A stretch of DNA of 64,000 bases, from assembly GCA_028819475.1 (NCBI GenBank), contig JAPPLJ010000021.1, forward strand, positions 62,001 to 126,000, written 5' to 3'. The notes beneath the pieces are model-generated. The model made no database searches. It saw only the letters and a program-made list of their open reading frames with translations, and had not been told where the DNA came from. The position numbers were made by a program, and so were the translations under genes. Source of the DNA: Rhodospirillaceae bacterium. GTDB lineage: Bacteria > Pseudomonadota > Alphaproteobacteria > Bin65. Positions 42,893 to 52,796 of this stretch are shown here, in pieces (position 1 is the stretch's first letter; each line of letters begins with the position of its first letter).

Positions 42893-43963
42893 TCACAGAG
42901 TTGGGTCCTGTCCGATACGCACCAGCGTCTTGCCGATGTTCCCGCCGCAAAGCATGTCGATGAAGGCGCTGGGCGCGTTTTCCAGCCCCTCTGTGACATG
43001 CTCCCGATATCGCAGGCGGCCCTCCGACATCCAGGTGCTCATTCGGGAAACCGCTTCCGAAAACCGGGCCGCGTAGTCGTGGACGACGAACCCCTCCATG
43101 CGTAACCGCCGCCCGAGGATATAGCCTTGCGGCCGCAGCCCGACGTGGCCGTCGACGGGCTTGTCGTAGTCGGCGATGTGGCCGATCACCACCCAGCGGC
43201 CCCGATCGTTCATGTGCTGCAGCACGCGGTCAGCGAGGCCGCCGCCGACTAAATCCAGATATACGTCGACACCCTGGGGACAGGCCTCCGACAACGCGCG
43301 GTCGAGACCGTCCTCATCCCGGTAGTTGATCGCGGCGTCGAAACCCAGGTCGTCGACGACGAATCGCATCTTTTCCGTGGTGCCGACCAAGCCGACGGCC
43401 CGACAGCCCTTGATCCTGGCGATCTGCCCGGCGACGCTCCCGGTTGCGCCGGCCGCCGTCGAGACCAGGACGGTCTCGCCCGGACGAATTCGGCCGATGT
43501 CCAGGAGCGAGAAATACGCCGTCATACCGGTGCGACCGAGGACGCTCAGGGCGGTCGACAGGGGCGCGCGGCGCGGGTCCACCTTGACGAGGCCCGCAGC
43601 ATCGTTTTTCCGGTCGCCGGCGCCGTCGGTCACCGCATAGCATTGCCAGCCCAGTTTCGCCTCGACGATCTCCCCCACCCGAAACGCCGGATTGCGGGTC
43701 TCGACGACTTCACCCACGACGGCGCCCGGAACGACCGAGTTCAGAAGCACAGGTGTACCGTACTGGCCACGGAACGCCGCCGGATCGCGCATGCGAAGGC
43801 GCTGCCACGGATCGAGAGACAGGAAAATTCCGCGAACAAGAAACTCGCCGTCCCGGGGTCTCTGGACAGGCACCTGAACGATGCGGAAATCGCTCTCCTG
43901 CGGCAGCCCGCGCGGGTAGGAAACGAGCTGCACCTGGTTGTTCTGCGGCGAGATCTCGGACAT
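42893..43963 (-). CDS. NADP-dependent medium-chain oxidoreductase (leukotriene B4 dehydrogenase type)
   Basis: A 356-residue zinc-independent MDR enzyme that reduces activated C=C bonds with NADPH. Visible are SLDPWQRLRMRDP, the nucleotide-binding AAGATGSVAGQIARIKGCRA and VYLDLVGGGLADRVL. The ATG at 43963 (MSEISPQ) is used. It is followed by the flavin reductase gene and preceded by MmgE/PrpD at a 28-bp gap. Confidence 0.92.
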   Translation of the reverse strand: MSEISPQNNQVQLVSYPRGLPQESDFRIVQVPVQRPRDGEFLVRGIFLSLDPWQRLRMRDPAAFRGQYGTPVLLNSVVPGAVVGEVVETRNPAFRVGEIVEAKLGWQCYAVTDGAGDRKNDAAGLVKVDPRRAPLSTALSVLGRTGMTAYFSLLDIGRIRPGETVLVSTAAGATGSVAGQIARIKGCRAVGLVGTTEKMRFVVDDLGFDAAINYRDEDGLDRALSEACPQGVDVYLDLVGGGLADRVLQHMNDRGRWVVIGHIADYDKPVDGHVGLRPQGYILGRRLRMEGFVVHDYAARFSEAVSRMSTWMSEGRLRYREHVTEGLENAPSAFIDMLCGGNIGKTLVRIGQDPTL

Positions 43964-43990
43964 GGACAAAGCGGTCCGCCTTCGAAGCCA

Positions 43991-45355
43991 TCAATATCGG
44001 GCCGTGATCTCCCGAACGTCCTCGACCGCGCTGATCTCCTTCGAGGCATCAAGGAGCGCGTGCGCCGCTTCGCTGCCGCGGACCCGGCCCACGAGCCTGA
44101 GGAACTTTGCCGCGAGCTCACCGTCGGACATGGGGTTCTCCGGACTTCCGCGGATCTGCCGGTAGAGCATCGACTTCCGGTATTCTCCGTCGCCGGACCT
44201 GATCACGACCTCGATCGGGACGTCCGGATTGCCGAGCGCCCGGCCTGTGGCCCACATGGCCACCGCCTCCGGATGTTCGCCGACGACGACCTTTCTGGCG
44301 AGGACATGCCGCTTTTCGTCATTCAGGGCCTCCGGCACAACCCACGCCGGCCCCGACTCGTGGCCCAGCAAAGCGTTGGCAATGATCCACGGAACGCTGA
44401 ACAGGCCCTCGAAGTAGGAACGGGGTTCAAGGCACCCGAACGGGTAGTTCTGATAGAAGCGGTGCGCGTTAACGATCACCTGGTCGATGGTGTCGACCGG
44501 AATCCGGTTCTCTTCGACGATCTCCAGCGCCAGTTGGATCGCGCCCGTGCTGGTGCGCGATCCGAGCCACGGCTTGAGGTGAAGTTCGTTCGCCACGTGA
44601 TGGCATTCGGCCGGAGCGTAGGCCGCCAGGCTCTCGCGGTCGTACAGCCCGTCTTTTTCCATGGTGTCTCGTGGGCCTTCCACGCCGCTTTGGGTCAACA
44701 GGGCCGCCTGGGTGCCGAGTTGGCAGATCGTCAGGTTGTACATGGACCCCAAACCCGTGAAGACATTGAACTTGAGCGACAGATCCATGGCGGGCGGCTC
44801 GATCATCCAGGCGATGCCGATGGCATTGTTAAGCTGATCGGCGTCGAACCCGAGTAGTTTTCCCGCGCAGACCGCGACGCACACCGGGGTGTGCTTCTTG
44901 GTGTTGACATAGCCGTGCCGGTCCCCGGCCCGCGCCGACTTGTAGAACACCGCGTTGAGCTCGTAGGCGATGGCGACGGCCATGACGACGTCGCGGCCGC
45001 TGGAGCCGAGCCGTTCGCCCATCGCCATGCCGGTATGGGCCAGGGCGTCGAAGAGATGGTCGCCGGGCCCGCTTTCCATCATGTTCGAGTTGTAGGCCAT
45101 GGTGGAGTTGAACCCCGCCGCGAGCCCGGCCGAGACGCGACCGCGATCGCCGAGAAGGGTCGCTTCCGGAACGCCTCCCACCTGCTTGGCGAAACGCAGA
45201 AAGGGTTCTTTCACGAACTCATAGCCCATGTGGGCGATGCCGATGGAATCCATCATCGCGCGATCCGTCGCCGTGACGACGTCCGATCCCAGATCCGGGA
45301 AGCGAATATCCGCGATCGCGCGACTGATCGAGCCGGTCAGACCGTCGTTGCCCAT
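43991..45355 (-). CDS. MmgE/PrpD-family protein 1
   Basis: A 454-residue MmgE/PrpD protein, the family of 2-methylcitrate dehydratase and immune-responsive cis-aconitate decarboxylase-like enzymes. Characteristic parts are the start with DRAMMDSIGIAHMGYEF, GVPEATLLGDRGRVSAGLAAG and KKHTPVCVAVCAGKLLGF. A second family member is at 50497-51876. The gene follows the ABC transporter operon by about 80 bp, on the same strand. Many members of the family act on compounds other than methylcitrate, so I assign only the family. Confidence 0.92.
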   Translation of the reverse strand: MGNDGLTGSISRAIADIRFPDLGSDVVTATDRAMMDSIGIAHMGYEFVKEPFLRFAKQVGGVPEATLLGDRGRVSAGLAAGFNSTMAYNSNMMESGPGDHLFDALAHTGMAMGERLGSSGRDVVMAVAIAYELNAVFYKSARAGDRHGYVNTKKHTPVCVAVCAGKLLGFDADQLNNAIGIAWMIEPPAMDLSLKFNVFTGLGSMYNLTICQLGTQAALLTQSGVEGPRDTMEKDGLYDRESLAAYAPAECHHVANELHLKPWLGSRTSTGAIQLALEIVEENRIPVDTIDQVIVNAHRFYQNYPFGCLEPRSYFEGLFSVPWIIANALLGHESGPAWVVPEALNDEKRHVLARKVVVGEHPEAVAMWATGRALGNPDVPIEVVIRSGDGEYRKSMLYRQIRGSPENPMSDGELAAKFLRLVGRVRGSEAAHALLDASKEISAVEDVREITARY

Positions 45356-45439
45356 CAGATCATCCTTTCCGTTGGGTCCCCATCAGGTCGGCACCGGGAA
45401 TTCGGGCCGCCATCCAGGCGATCGCATCGGCGGACAGGT

Positions 45440-46189
45440 TCACCGGTGAGACCGGTGCGCGTGCTGGGATTTGAGCGCATCCTTGCCCTGGCCCATGTAT
45501 TCGAGGAAGAGCTGGTGGTCGTCCCGAAACTCGTCGACGGCGCCCTGCATCACCACCTGCCCCTGCCGCGCCACATAGACGTAGTCGGCAACCCGTAGCG
45601 CGACCCGGACATTCTGCTCGACGATGAAGATGGTCTCGCCGCGGGCCTTGAGCTCCGCGACGATCTGGGCGATCTCGTCGATGACGACCGGCGCCAGGCC
45701 GGCCGTGGGCTCGTCCATCAGCAGCAGTTTCGGTTCCGACATGAGGGCGCGGGCAGTAGCGAGCATCTGCTGCTCACCGCCGGACAGATTCCCGGCTCGG
45801 CTCCTCACACGGTCCTGTAACCTCGGGAAGTGCTCCAGTATTCCCGCGAGCCGACCCTTGCGCTCCCGCTTCGGGCAGCGGGCCATGCCGCCGATGAGGA
45901 TGTTCTCCGCCGTCGTCATACCGGGAAATAACTCGCGATGCTGGGGAACCATCGCAATCCCGCGGGCGAAGATCTGGTGCGATTTCAGGTTTTCGATGGG
46001 CTCATCCTCGAATTGGATCGATCCGCCGGTGACCCCGAGCATGCCCACCACGCATTTCAGGGTGCTCGACTTGCCGCAGCCGTTTCCGCCGAGAAGCGCG
46101 GTGACGCGCCCCTTCTCGACACCCAGGCGCATCCCGTTGAGCACCTGCAGGCTGCCGTAGCCCGCGGTGATGTCGATAACGTCAAGCAG
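45440..46189 (-). CDS. livF: branched-chain amino acid-type ABC transporter ATP-binding protein (LivF)
   Basis: ATPase of 249 residues with Walker A GGNGCGKSS, signature LSGGEQQM and Walker B LLLMDEPTAG. The first in-frame ATG (46144) would cut off the A-loop region. Reading upstream gives DVIDITAGYGSLQVLNG, which restores the expected N-terminus, and the only possible start there is a CTG at 46189, right behind a strong GGAGGAGG. I therefore call the CTG start, overlapping the LivG stop by 8 bp. It drives import with the products of the four upstream genes. Confidence 0.88.
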   Translation of the reverse strand: MLDVIDITAGYGSLQVLNGMRLGVEKGRVTALLGGNGCGKSSTLKCVVGMLGVTGGSIQFEDEPIENLKSHQIFARGIAMVPQHRELFPGMTTAENILIGGMARCPKRERKGRLAGILEHFPRLQDRVRSRAGNLSGGEQQMLATARALMSEPKLLLMDEPTAGLAPVVIDEIAQIVAELKARGETIFIVEQNVRVALRVADYVYVARQGQVVMQGAVDEFRDDHQLFLEYMGQGKDALKSQHAHRSHR

Positions 46190-46958
46190 CGTCCACCTCC
46201 TCCGTCCCCAGGTAAGCCTGCTTCACCGTTGGATTGCTCATCACCTCGTCGCCCGCTCCCTCGGCGATGACCCGGCCTTTGTCGAGCACCGTGATACTGT
46301 CCGAAACGTCGATAACGAGGGAAACAACATGCTCGACGAGCAGAATCGTCAACTTCCACTCCTCCTTCAGCCGGAGGAGGATTTCGTCGAGCGTCTGCAC
46401 GGCAGGCACGCTCAAGCCGGCGCAGGGTTCGTCCAGCATCAGCAGCTTCGGCCCCGGCGCCAGTGCCCTTGCCAGCTCGAGCAGCCGTTGCTGCGCGATC
46501 GTCAGCGTGCCGGTTTCGCGCAGGATCAGACTGTCAATTCCTAGAAAACTCATCACCTCCCGGGCGCGGTCTCGGGCGGCCCGGTCGGGCGAGACACCTC
46601 CGCCGAGATTGAGGACCGACTTCAGCGGATTCGCCGGAATCTCGAGATGCATTCCGACGAGAACGTTTTCGAGCGCTGTGCGGTTCTGCATCAGCCGCAC
46701 GTGCTGGAACGTCCGCCGCAGGCCCAGCCCCGCGCGCTGGTGAACGGGGACGTCCGCGATGTCCCTGCCGTCGAAATTGATGCGGCCTTCCGCCTTTACC
46801 ACGCCGGAAAGGGCATTGAAGAGGGTCGATTTGCCGGCGCCGTTCGGTCCTATGATTCCTCGTATCTCGCCCGGCGGCACCGTCAGGGAAACGTCCTCGA
46901 CCGCGACGACGCCGCCAAAGCGCACCGTCAGATCCTGGGTCTCGAGAAGCGGTTCCAC
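46182..46958 (-). CDS. livG: branched-chain amino acid-type ABC transporter ATP-binding protein (LivG)
   Basis: A 258-residue ATPase with GPNGAGKST (Walker A), the family Q-loop stretch GLRRTFQHVRLMQNRT, and LLMLDEPCAGL (Walker B). The signature site reads LTIAQQRLLELARAL rather than LSxGxQ, which is a substitution known in LivG-type proteins. A GTG at 46958 starts translation. It overlaps LivF and lies 15 bp after LivM. Confidence 0.93.
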   Translation of the reverse strand: MEPLLETQDLTVRFGGVVAVEDVSLTVPPGEIRGIIGPNGAGKSTLFNALSGVVKAEGRINFDGRDIADVPVHQRAGLGLRRTFQHVRLMQNRTALENVLVGMHLEIPANPLKSVLNLGGGVSPDRAARDRAREVMSFLGIDSLILRETGTLTIAQQRLLELARALAPGPKLLMLDEPCAGLSVPAVQTLDEILLRLKEEWKLTILLVEHVVSLVIDVSDSITVLDKGRVIAEGAGDEVMSNPTVKQAYLGTEEVDAA

Positions 46959-46973
46959 CCACCTTCCCTTTCG

Positions 46974-47999
46974 CTATTCGGCCGTTGACGGTTTGGCGTC
47001 CGCCTGGGGAATTCCGTCCCTTTCGCGCACCTCCTCGCGCCAGCCGTGGACGAGGACCTCGGGCGGCAGAATCCGCCGCTCGATCAGGTAGCCGGCAACG
47101 CCCCTGGGCATGAACACGATGACTCCGACCAGCAGGACGCCGTACATCATCTCCTGGGCGGCCTGGGTGCCACGCAGCACTTCCGGAAGCATCGTCAGAA
47201 AAAGGGCACCCAGTAGCGCACCAGAGAGCGTTCCCACACCCCCGACCATCACGATGGCAAAGTGCAGCACGACCTGAAGCAGATTGAAGGTGTCGGGCGC
47301 GACGAACCGCACGGCCAGCGCAAAGAGACCGCCGCCGATTCCAGCGTAGAATCCGCTCAAGGTGAAGGCCAGGGTCTTGTACAGAGGCACATTGATGCCG
47401 TTGCATCGGGCTACGAGTTCGTTTTCGCGGATCGCGATGAAAGCCCGTCCGTAACGGGACGCGAGTATGGCCTTGGCAAGCAGGACCATGGCGAAAGTGG
47501 CGATCACGATCACGAAGAACGCTGCGTTGTCGGTGTCGAGCCGGATACCGAAGAACGTCGGCGCCTCGACCTTGACCCCGTCGGTCCCCAGCGTGAGGTC
47601 CCGCCAATGGAGGAACAACCAGTAGCAGAGTTCCGCAAACCCCATGGTCATCAACCCGAGATAGACCCGGCGCAGCCGCAACGCAGGTAGGCCGACGATA
47701 CAGCCGACGACCGCGCACAGCACGCCCGCGGCCGGGAGCGACACCCAGTACGAAATGCCGAAATGACTCCCCAGCAGGGCGACGGTGTAAGCGCCGATGC
47801 CCATGAACGCCGCGTTGGCAAATGCGAACTGTCCGGCGAAGCCGAGGACGATCATCTGGCCAACGGCGACGACCACATAGACCAGGATCAGGTTCAGGAG
47901 GTACTGGAGATAGGGATTGGTGGCCGTACTGATCAGACACAGCGCCACAAACAAAGCCGGCGTGAACAACCGGTTCGCAAAGAGGCGATGAATTTCCAT
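46974..47999 (-). CDS. livM: branched-chain amino acid-type ABC transporter permease (LivM)
   Basis: Inner-membrane permease of 341 residues with about ten hydrophobic segments. The LivM motif region GFAGQFAFANAAFMGIGAYT is present. It pairs with LivH for a broad class of ligands, from amino acids to amides and urea. The gene sits 5 bp after the LivH stop. Confidence 0.94.
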   Translation of the reverse strand: MEIHRLFANRLFTPALFVALCLISTATNPYLQYLLNLILVYVVVAVGQMIVLGFAGQFAFANAAFMGIGAYTVALLGSHFGISYWVSLPAAGVLCAVVGCIVGLPALRLRRVYLGLMTMGFAELCYWLFLHWRDLTLGTDGVKVEAPTFFGIRLDTDNAAFFVIVIATFAMVLLAKAILASRYGRAFIAIRENELVARCNGINVPLYKTLAFTLSGFYAGIGGGLFALAVRFVAPDTFNLLQVVLHFAIVMVGGVGTLSGALLGALFLTMLPEVLRGTQAAQEMMYGVLLVGVIVFMPRGVAGYLIERRILPPEVLVHGWREEVRERDGIPQADAKPSTAE

Positions 48000-48004
48000 C
48001 AGTG

Positions 48005-48880
48005 TCAGACCCGCGTGATCTCTTTGGTGCCGAACAGCCCCCTCGGCCAGAAAATGAGCACCACCATGATGACCAGAAAGGCGGATAGATCGATGAGTGC
48101 GGTCGCGACATAGAATCCGAACAGGGTTTCGATGACACCGATCAGATAGCCGCCGACGATCGCGCCGGGAACGCTGCCGAAACCGCCGAGCACGGCGGCG
48201 GCGAACCCCCTGATCAGGATGCGCGTCCCCATGTCGGGGAAGAGGGCGGTGATCGGTGCCGACAGAATCCCCGCGGCTGCGCCCATCACGGAGGCCAGAC
48301 CCCAGGTCGTCGCGAACACGAGCCCGATGTTGATGCCGCTGTACTGGGCGCCGAACATGTTCTCCGCGGTCGCCCGCATCTGCTTGCCGAGGTCGGTGAA
48401 GGCAAACAAAAGCAGGAGCGCCAGCGTGAGGACCAGGGACGTGGCGGTCGTCAGCAGGTTCTGCGACGCAAAGACCAAGTCGAAGATGATGATGGGGGTG
48501 CCGCCGAACATGGGCGGGATCGTGTACACGTCCTGCGCAAAGGGAATCCGGAATATTCCCTTCAACATGAACGACAGGCCCACGGTCACCATCACGAGCG
48601 TCATGTGCGGAAAGTGGGCGATCGGCCGGATCAGGCCCCGCTCGATGAGTAGTCCGACGAGCCCCCCGGCGAGGATCGCGAGGAGAAAGGAAGCCGGATA
48701 GGAAAGACCCAGGAAAGAATAGGCGGAGTAACCGATGAAGGCCCCGGCCATGAAGATCTCGCCGAAGCCGAACTGGACCATGTCCTGGGCCTTGTAGATG
48801 AGCACAAGACCCAGGGCGACCAGCGCATAGAGGCTTCCATTCGCGAGCCCGGCCGTAACGAGAATGACGAACTCCGTCAT
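48005..48880 (-). CDS. livH: branched-chain amino acid-type ABC transporter permease (LivH)
   Basis: Permease of 291 residues beginning MTEFVILVTAGLANGSLYAL, followed by MVQFGFGEIFMAGAFIGYSA, both LivH-typical. About eight hydrophobic segments are visible. It lies 151 bp after the solute-binding protein gene; that gap has no gene and no strong terminator. Confidence 0.94.
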   Translation of the reverse strand: MTEFVILVTAGLANGSLYALVALGLVLIYKAQDMVQFGFGEIFMAGAFIGYSAYSFLGLSYPASFLLAILAGGLVGLLIERGLIRPIAHFPHMTLVMVTVGLSFMLKGIFRIPFAQDVYTIPPMFGGTPIIIFDLVFASQNLLTTATSLVLTLALLLLFAFTDLGKQMRATAENMFGAQYSGINIGLVFATTWGLASVMGAAAGILSAPITALFPDMGTRILIRGFAAAVLGGFGSVPGAIVGGYLIGVIETLFGFYVATALIDLSAFLVIMVVLIFWPRGLFGTKEITRV

Positions 48881-49031
48881 GAGACTTCGCTTTCGCTAGG
48901 GCCGGATGGTTGTCGCGTGCTTCGTCGATGGCCCGCTATTCCAAAGCGGACGCAAGGCGACCGCCGGGGCGGAGCCGGCACTTCATGCCCGGCTCCGCCC
49001 GCCCGCCTTCAGTCGGGTTAATCGGAAACGA

Positions 49032-50258
49032 TCAGTTCTTGCTCAGATCGCGCCAAACGGGACCGAGGTTGACGACCTTGCCGGCGGGCGTCAGGGTCCA
49101 GACCGTCGGATCGTTGCAGCCCTGATGGCTGCTCGCCGAGAAGCTGATCGAGCATGCAGCGCCATGGTCCTTCAGGCCCTTGGTGCCTTCCATCGCCGCG
49201 AGGAATTTTTCGCGCGTCACGTCCCGGCCAACCCTCTTCAGCGCATCGATGACCACTGTCGCTCCGGCCACGCCCTGGTAGGCGACTGACTTCTTGATGT
49301 CGTTCGGGAAGTGCTTGTAGCGGATGCCCTCCCACTTCTTCATCTCGGGGCTGCCGAATGGCCCGGCGATTACCGTGATCCCGTAGAGATCCTGCAACGC
49401 TTCCTTGTTCCCGACGCGCTCGACAAGATCGAGCAGATCCGGCGTCGAGACGATGACCGCCGGCGAATCCTTCGATTTGCTTCGAAGCCCGTACTTCCAC
49501 GCATCGCGGATCAGCGTCGCCGACTCGGTTGGATAGTTGACGAGTATGATCACGTCCGGATCGACTTTCTTGAGCTTGAGCGCCTGGGCCGTGGCGTCCG
49601 ATGCGTTCGCCTCCAGGGTCTCGCGGGCGACCACTTCGATGCCCTTTTCCTTGAAATACTGGCGCATGGGCTGGATTTTGGTCTCGGCCCAGTCGTTGTT
49701 GCGGCCGACGATCGCCACCTTTTTCACGCCCGGTATCGACGCCGCAAAGCGCGCCATGCCGCGGCCGTCCGCGCTGCCGGTCATCTGGACCGTAAAGATG
49801 TTTTTCTTCACCGGCGCCGTGAGCTTATCCATGGTGGCCGCCATCAACAGATGGGGCACGCCCGACTTGACGACCTCCTCGGTCGTCGCCGAAACGGCGG
49901 TGCTGCAGGTTCCGCCGTGAATCATGAAGACCTTGTCCTGGTGAATCAGCTTCTTCACCGCCGCCAGCGCCTTGGTCGCTTCGCACGCCGAATCTTCCTG
50001 GACGAACACAAACTTGCGGCCGTGCACGCCCCCCTTCTCGTTTTGCTCCATGTAAACGGATATGGGACCGTTATTCACGGGCTGGCCGTGGATCGCAGCG
50101 GGCCCTGTCAGGGGTCCGAACAGGCCGATCTTGATCGTCGTGTCGGTCACCCCGGATTCGGCCATTGCGCCCACGGGGAGCGCTCCGGCAAAGAGACCGA
50201 TCAACGCGGCTCTCCCCAAGAATCCGATCCCGGTCGGTCGACGTGATATCCTCATCAT
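49032..50258 (-). CDS. ABC transporter solute-binding protein (LivK type)
   Basis: A 408-residue periplasmic binding protein of the type I fold. A signal peptide (LGRAALIGLFAGALPVGAMA) precedes the family sequence IKIGLFGPLTGPAAIHGQPV and YMEQNEKGGVHGRKFVFV. It is the first gene of the import operon and diverges from the second MmgE/PrpD gene; the 238-bp gap between them should hold promoters for both directions. The ligand is unknown but is probably the compound degraded by the island. Confidence 0.92.
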   Translation of the reverse strand: MMRISRRPTGIGFLGRAALIGLFAGALPVGAMAESGVTDTTIKIGLFGPLTGPAAIHGQPVNNGPISVYMEQNEKGGVHGRKFVFVQEDSACEATKALAAVKKLIHQDKVFMIHGGTCSTAVSATTEEVVKSGVPHLLMAATMDKLTAPVKKNIFTVQMTGSADGRGMARFAASIPGVKKVAIVGRNNDWAETKIQPMRQYFKEKGIEVVARETLEANASDATAQALKLKKVDPDVIILVNYPTESATLIRDAWKYGLRSKSKDSPAVIVSTPDLLDLVERVGNKEALQDLYGITVIAGPFGSPEMKKWEGIRYKHFPNDIKKSVAYQGVAGATVVIDALKRVGRDVTREKFLAAMEGTKGLKDHGAACSISFSASSHQGCNDPTVWTLTPAGKVVNLGPVWRDLSKN

Positions 50259-50496
50259 CTCCTCCTGTGCATAGGTTTACGTTCGTGAAATTAACGAGGC
50301 GTGCGTCGGTCTCTTGAGGCCATGGTTCGGAACGAAACCGAACTTACCTCTGGAGCAGGTCGACCCCATGCAGGGGCCTGGCTCGACGTACAATTCATGT
50401 CTTGACATTCCGCTCTTCCTTGCGGAAGTGAAGACATCTTCACGAACTCGCCCCGATGACGTGGTGAAGCGTAGACTGCTGCCGCGCGGATAGTCA

Positions 50497-51876
50497 ATGG
50501 ACGAGCGGAGACGACAGGTGGGATCGGGTATGGCGGCCCTTTGCGATTGGGCGGCCGTGACCCGCGTCGACGATGTCCCCGATACTGCACTGCGCCAGGC
50601 GGTTGCGGTGATCGGCGACAATCTCGGAGCTATCGTCGCGTCGCGCGACGAGCCGGAGGTCGCGCTGGCCCAGACTCGTATTCTGCAGGCGTCGGATCGG
50701 GCCGAGGCGACCGTGTTCCGGGGCGGCCGCCCGCGCGCCGAGCGGACGATGGCTGCGGTCGCCAACGGGCTCGCCGGAAACGGGGCGCAACTCGATCCCG
50801 GTTATCGCAAGGCCCAGTGCCACGCTGGCCTCTACATCGTACCGGCGCTGCTCGCCGAAGCGGAAGCAAAGGGCCTTTCGGTCGCCGGTCTCCTGCGCGC
50901 CGTCGTGCTCAGCTTCGAGATCACGACACGTCTTCCGCGCGCCTGGCCCATGGGGACGGACAAACTTTACCCGGCGGCGGTCTTCTGCGCGGTGGGTGCT
51001 GCGAGTGCGATCGGGGTGGCGCGGCGATTGCCGCCGGACGCACTGCTCGGCGCGCTCGGCACCGCCTCCACGCTGATCCACGTCGGTCCCTTCGGGCACT
51101 CCGTCGATGGCCTGCTGGTCTGCAACGCCTGGGCGGGATCCGGGGCCTGGACCGGCATGATGGCCGTCGACTGGGCGGAAATGGGGTTCGCCGGAACGGG
51201 AGAAAGCTTCTACGACGTCTACACGGACGTACTCGGTACCGACGTGCATCCGTCACGCCTCACCGACGGCCTCGGCGAGGATTGGGCGATCGAGTACAGC
51301 TTTCACAAACCATACAGCAGCTGCGGCTACACCCACTCGGCGATAGAGGCGAGTCTGGCGGTGCTCGAGGAATTGCCTGACGAGGGGCGGGCAGACGCCA
51401 TTCGGGATGTCGTCGTGGAGGCTTCCGCGCTCGCCCTGTCCCTCGACAATGAGAAGCCGGAAAACGGACTTGCGTCGCGATTTTCGACCCAGCACGCCGT
51501 CGCGGCACCCCTTGTGCTCGGCCATGCGCTGCCGGAGGCGTTTGGCAGCGCTGCGCTCGCCTCGCCCGAGATCGACGCGCTGCGCCATCGGATTGTCCTC
51601 AAGGAGTTCGAACCGACCCTGCCGCCCCCGCACGATCGGCCTGCCCGCGTTACGGTCACCCTGGCGGACGGCCGGCGAATTACCCGCGAGTGCCTGAGCG
51701 CGAAGGGTGGGCCCGACCGGCCCTACGCAACGGCCGACCTGTTCGGTCGCTTGGAGACTTGGCTGGCTCCCACCTACCCGAGGCTTGCACAGCGGCTCCA
51801 TGATTTGACTGCCCTGAGCGCGGCCGATCTCGGCCGGGGTTGGGATACGCTCCTGCCGGACATGCTCGGGGACTGA
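50497..51876 (+). CDS. MmgE/PrpD-family protein 2
   Basis: A second MmgE/PrpD-fold protein, 459 residues, only distantly like the copy at 43991. Stretches of the family are AAVANGLAGNGAQLDPGYRK, GHSVDGLLVCNAWAGSGAW and FHKPYSSCGYTHSAIEASLA. The ATG at 50497 is used; an in-frame ATG a few codons later is possible. It is convergent with the amidohydrolase gene at 51918. Confidence 0.9.
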   Translation: MDERRRQVGSGMAALCDWAAVTRVDDVPDTALRQAVAVIGDNLGAIVASRDEPEVALAQTRILQASDRAEATVFRGGRPRAERTMAAVANGLAGNGAQLDPGYRKAQCHAGLYIVPALLAEAEAKGLSVAGLLRAVVLSFEITTRLPRAWPMGTDKLYPAAVFCAVGAASAIGVARRLPPDALLGALGTASTLIHVGPFGHSVDGLLVCNAWAGSGAWTGMMAVDWAEMGFAGTGESFYDVYTDVLGTDVHPSRLTDGLGEDWAIEYSFHKPYSSCGYTHSAIEASLAVLEELPDEGRADAIRDVVVEASALALSLDNEKPENGLASRFSTQHAVAAPLVLGHALPEAFGSAALASPEIDALRHRIVLKEFEPTLPPPHDRPARVTVTLADGRRITRECLSAKGGPDRPYATADLFGRLETWLAPTYPRLAQRLHDLTALSAADLGRGWDTLLPDMLGD

Positions 51877-51917
51877 ATGGACACGCCCGTGTCAGGCCCG
51901 ACGGCCTATCCCTGAAA

Positions 51918-52796
51918 TCAATCGAGCTTGTAGATCCTGCGCACGTTATCGCGCAGGAGCAGGCGTTTCGCCTCGGACCGCAGGTTCAGGGCGTCGATCT
52001 CGCTGCGGGTACGCTCAAAATCGAGCACCGGAAAATCGGTGCCGAAGATCACTTTTTCGCGGCCGTAGGTATTGGCGTACTGAATGAACTGCGGCGGCCA
52101 GTATTTCGGGCTGTGAGCATCCGTACCGATGAAGACGTTTGCGTGCTTCCAGGCCATGGCGATCATCTCGTCGATCCACGGCACGCCGAGATGGATGCCG
52201 ATGAGCCTGAGTTCGGGAAAGTGGCAGGCCACAGTATCGAAGGTGATGGGACGGCCCACGCTGCGGCGCGGGTAGTCGGGCGCGTACACGAGCGACTGGC
52301 CGACCTGGAGCTGGATCGGAATATCCAGTTCCACGCACTTGGCGTAGAATGGATAGTACTGCGCCCCGTCGGGTGGGATTTCGAACCAGTGCGGGTAGGA
52401 GTGGGCGCCGATGAACCCCAGATCCTCCACCGCCGCCTGAAGCTCGCGCACGCCCTTCATGCCCTGCGTTGGGTCGATGCCGGCAAGACCGTAGAAGCGG
52501 TCCGGATGCCGGCGGACCGCATCCGCGACGAGAGAATAGGGCAGGTGATAACAGGCCGGCGGCCCCAGCGGCCCGACCTTTGTGGCAACCAGAAAAGCCT
52601 TCTCGATGGCGGCCGCATCCATGCGCCGCAGCATCTCGTCCAGAGTGATGCCCGCGGCTGTCGTCTCGTCAACCCCGATCTTTCCCTTGAAGAAGCCGTC
52701 GCGCCAGTCCGGTCGATGACTGAGAGCCTCTTCGGTCCACAGGTTGACGACCGCGTCGATCGCCTGGATGTCGCTGCTCGGCGGGGCGGTGTTCAA
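51918..52796 (-). CDS. amidohydrolase 2-family hydrolase/decarboxylase
   Basis: A 292-residue TIM-barrel amidohydrolase of the ACMSD/gamma-resorcylate decarboxylase group. Landmarks are GLAGIDPTQGMKGVRELQAA, GIHLGVPWIDEMIAMAWKHA and the C-terminal FGTDFPVLDFERTRSEI with the metal-site aspartate. The usual N-terminal HxH motif is not evident, so the metal site may be altered. It appears to start with a TTG at 52796 overlapping the acyl-CoA dehydrogenase stop (TTGA), implying coupled translation. Confidence 0.85.
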   Translation of the reverse strand: MNTAPPSSDIQAIDAVVNLWTEEALSHRPDWRDGFFKGKIGVDETTAAGITLDEMLRRMDAAAIEKAFLVATKVGPLGPPACYHLPYSLVADAVRRHPDRFYGLAGIDPTQGMKGVRELQAAVEDLGFIGAHSYPHWFEIPPDGAQYYPFYAKCVELDIPIQLQVGQSLVYAPDYPRRSVGRPITFDTVACHFPELRLIGIHLGVPWIDEMIAMAWKHANVFIGTDAHSPKYWPPQFIQYANTYGREKVIFGTDFPVLDFERTRSEIDALNLRSEAKRLLLRDNVRRIYKLD

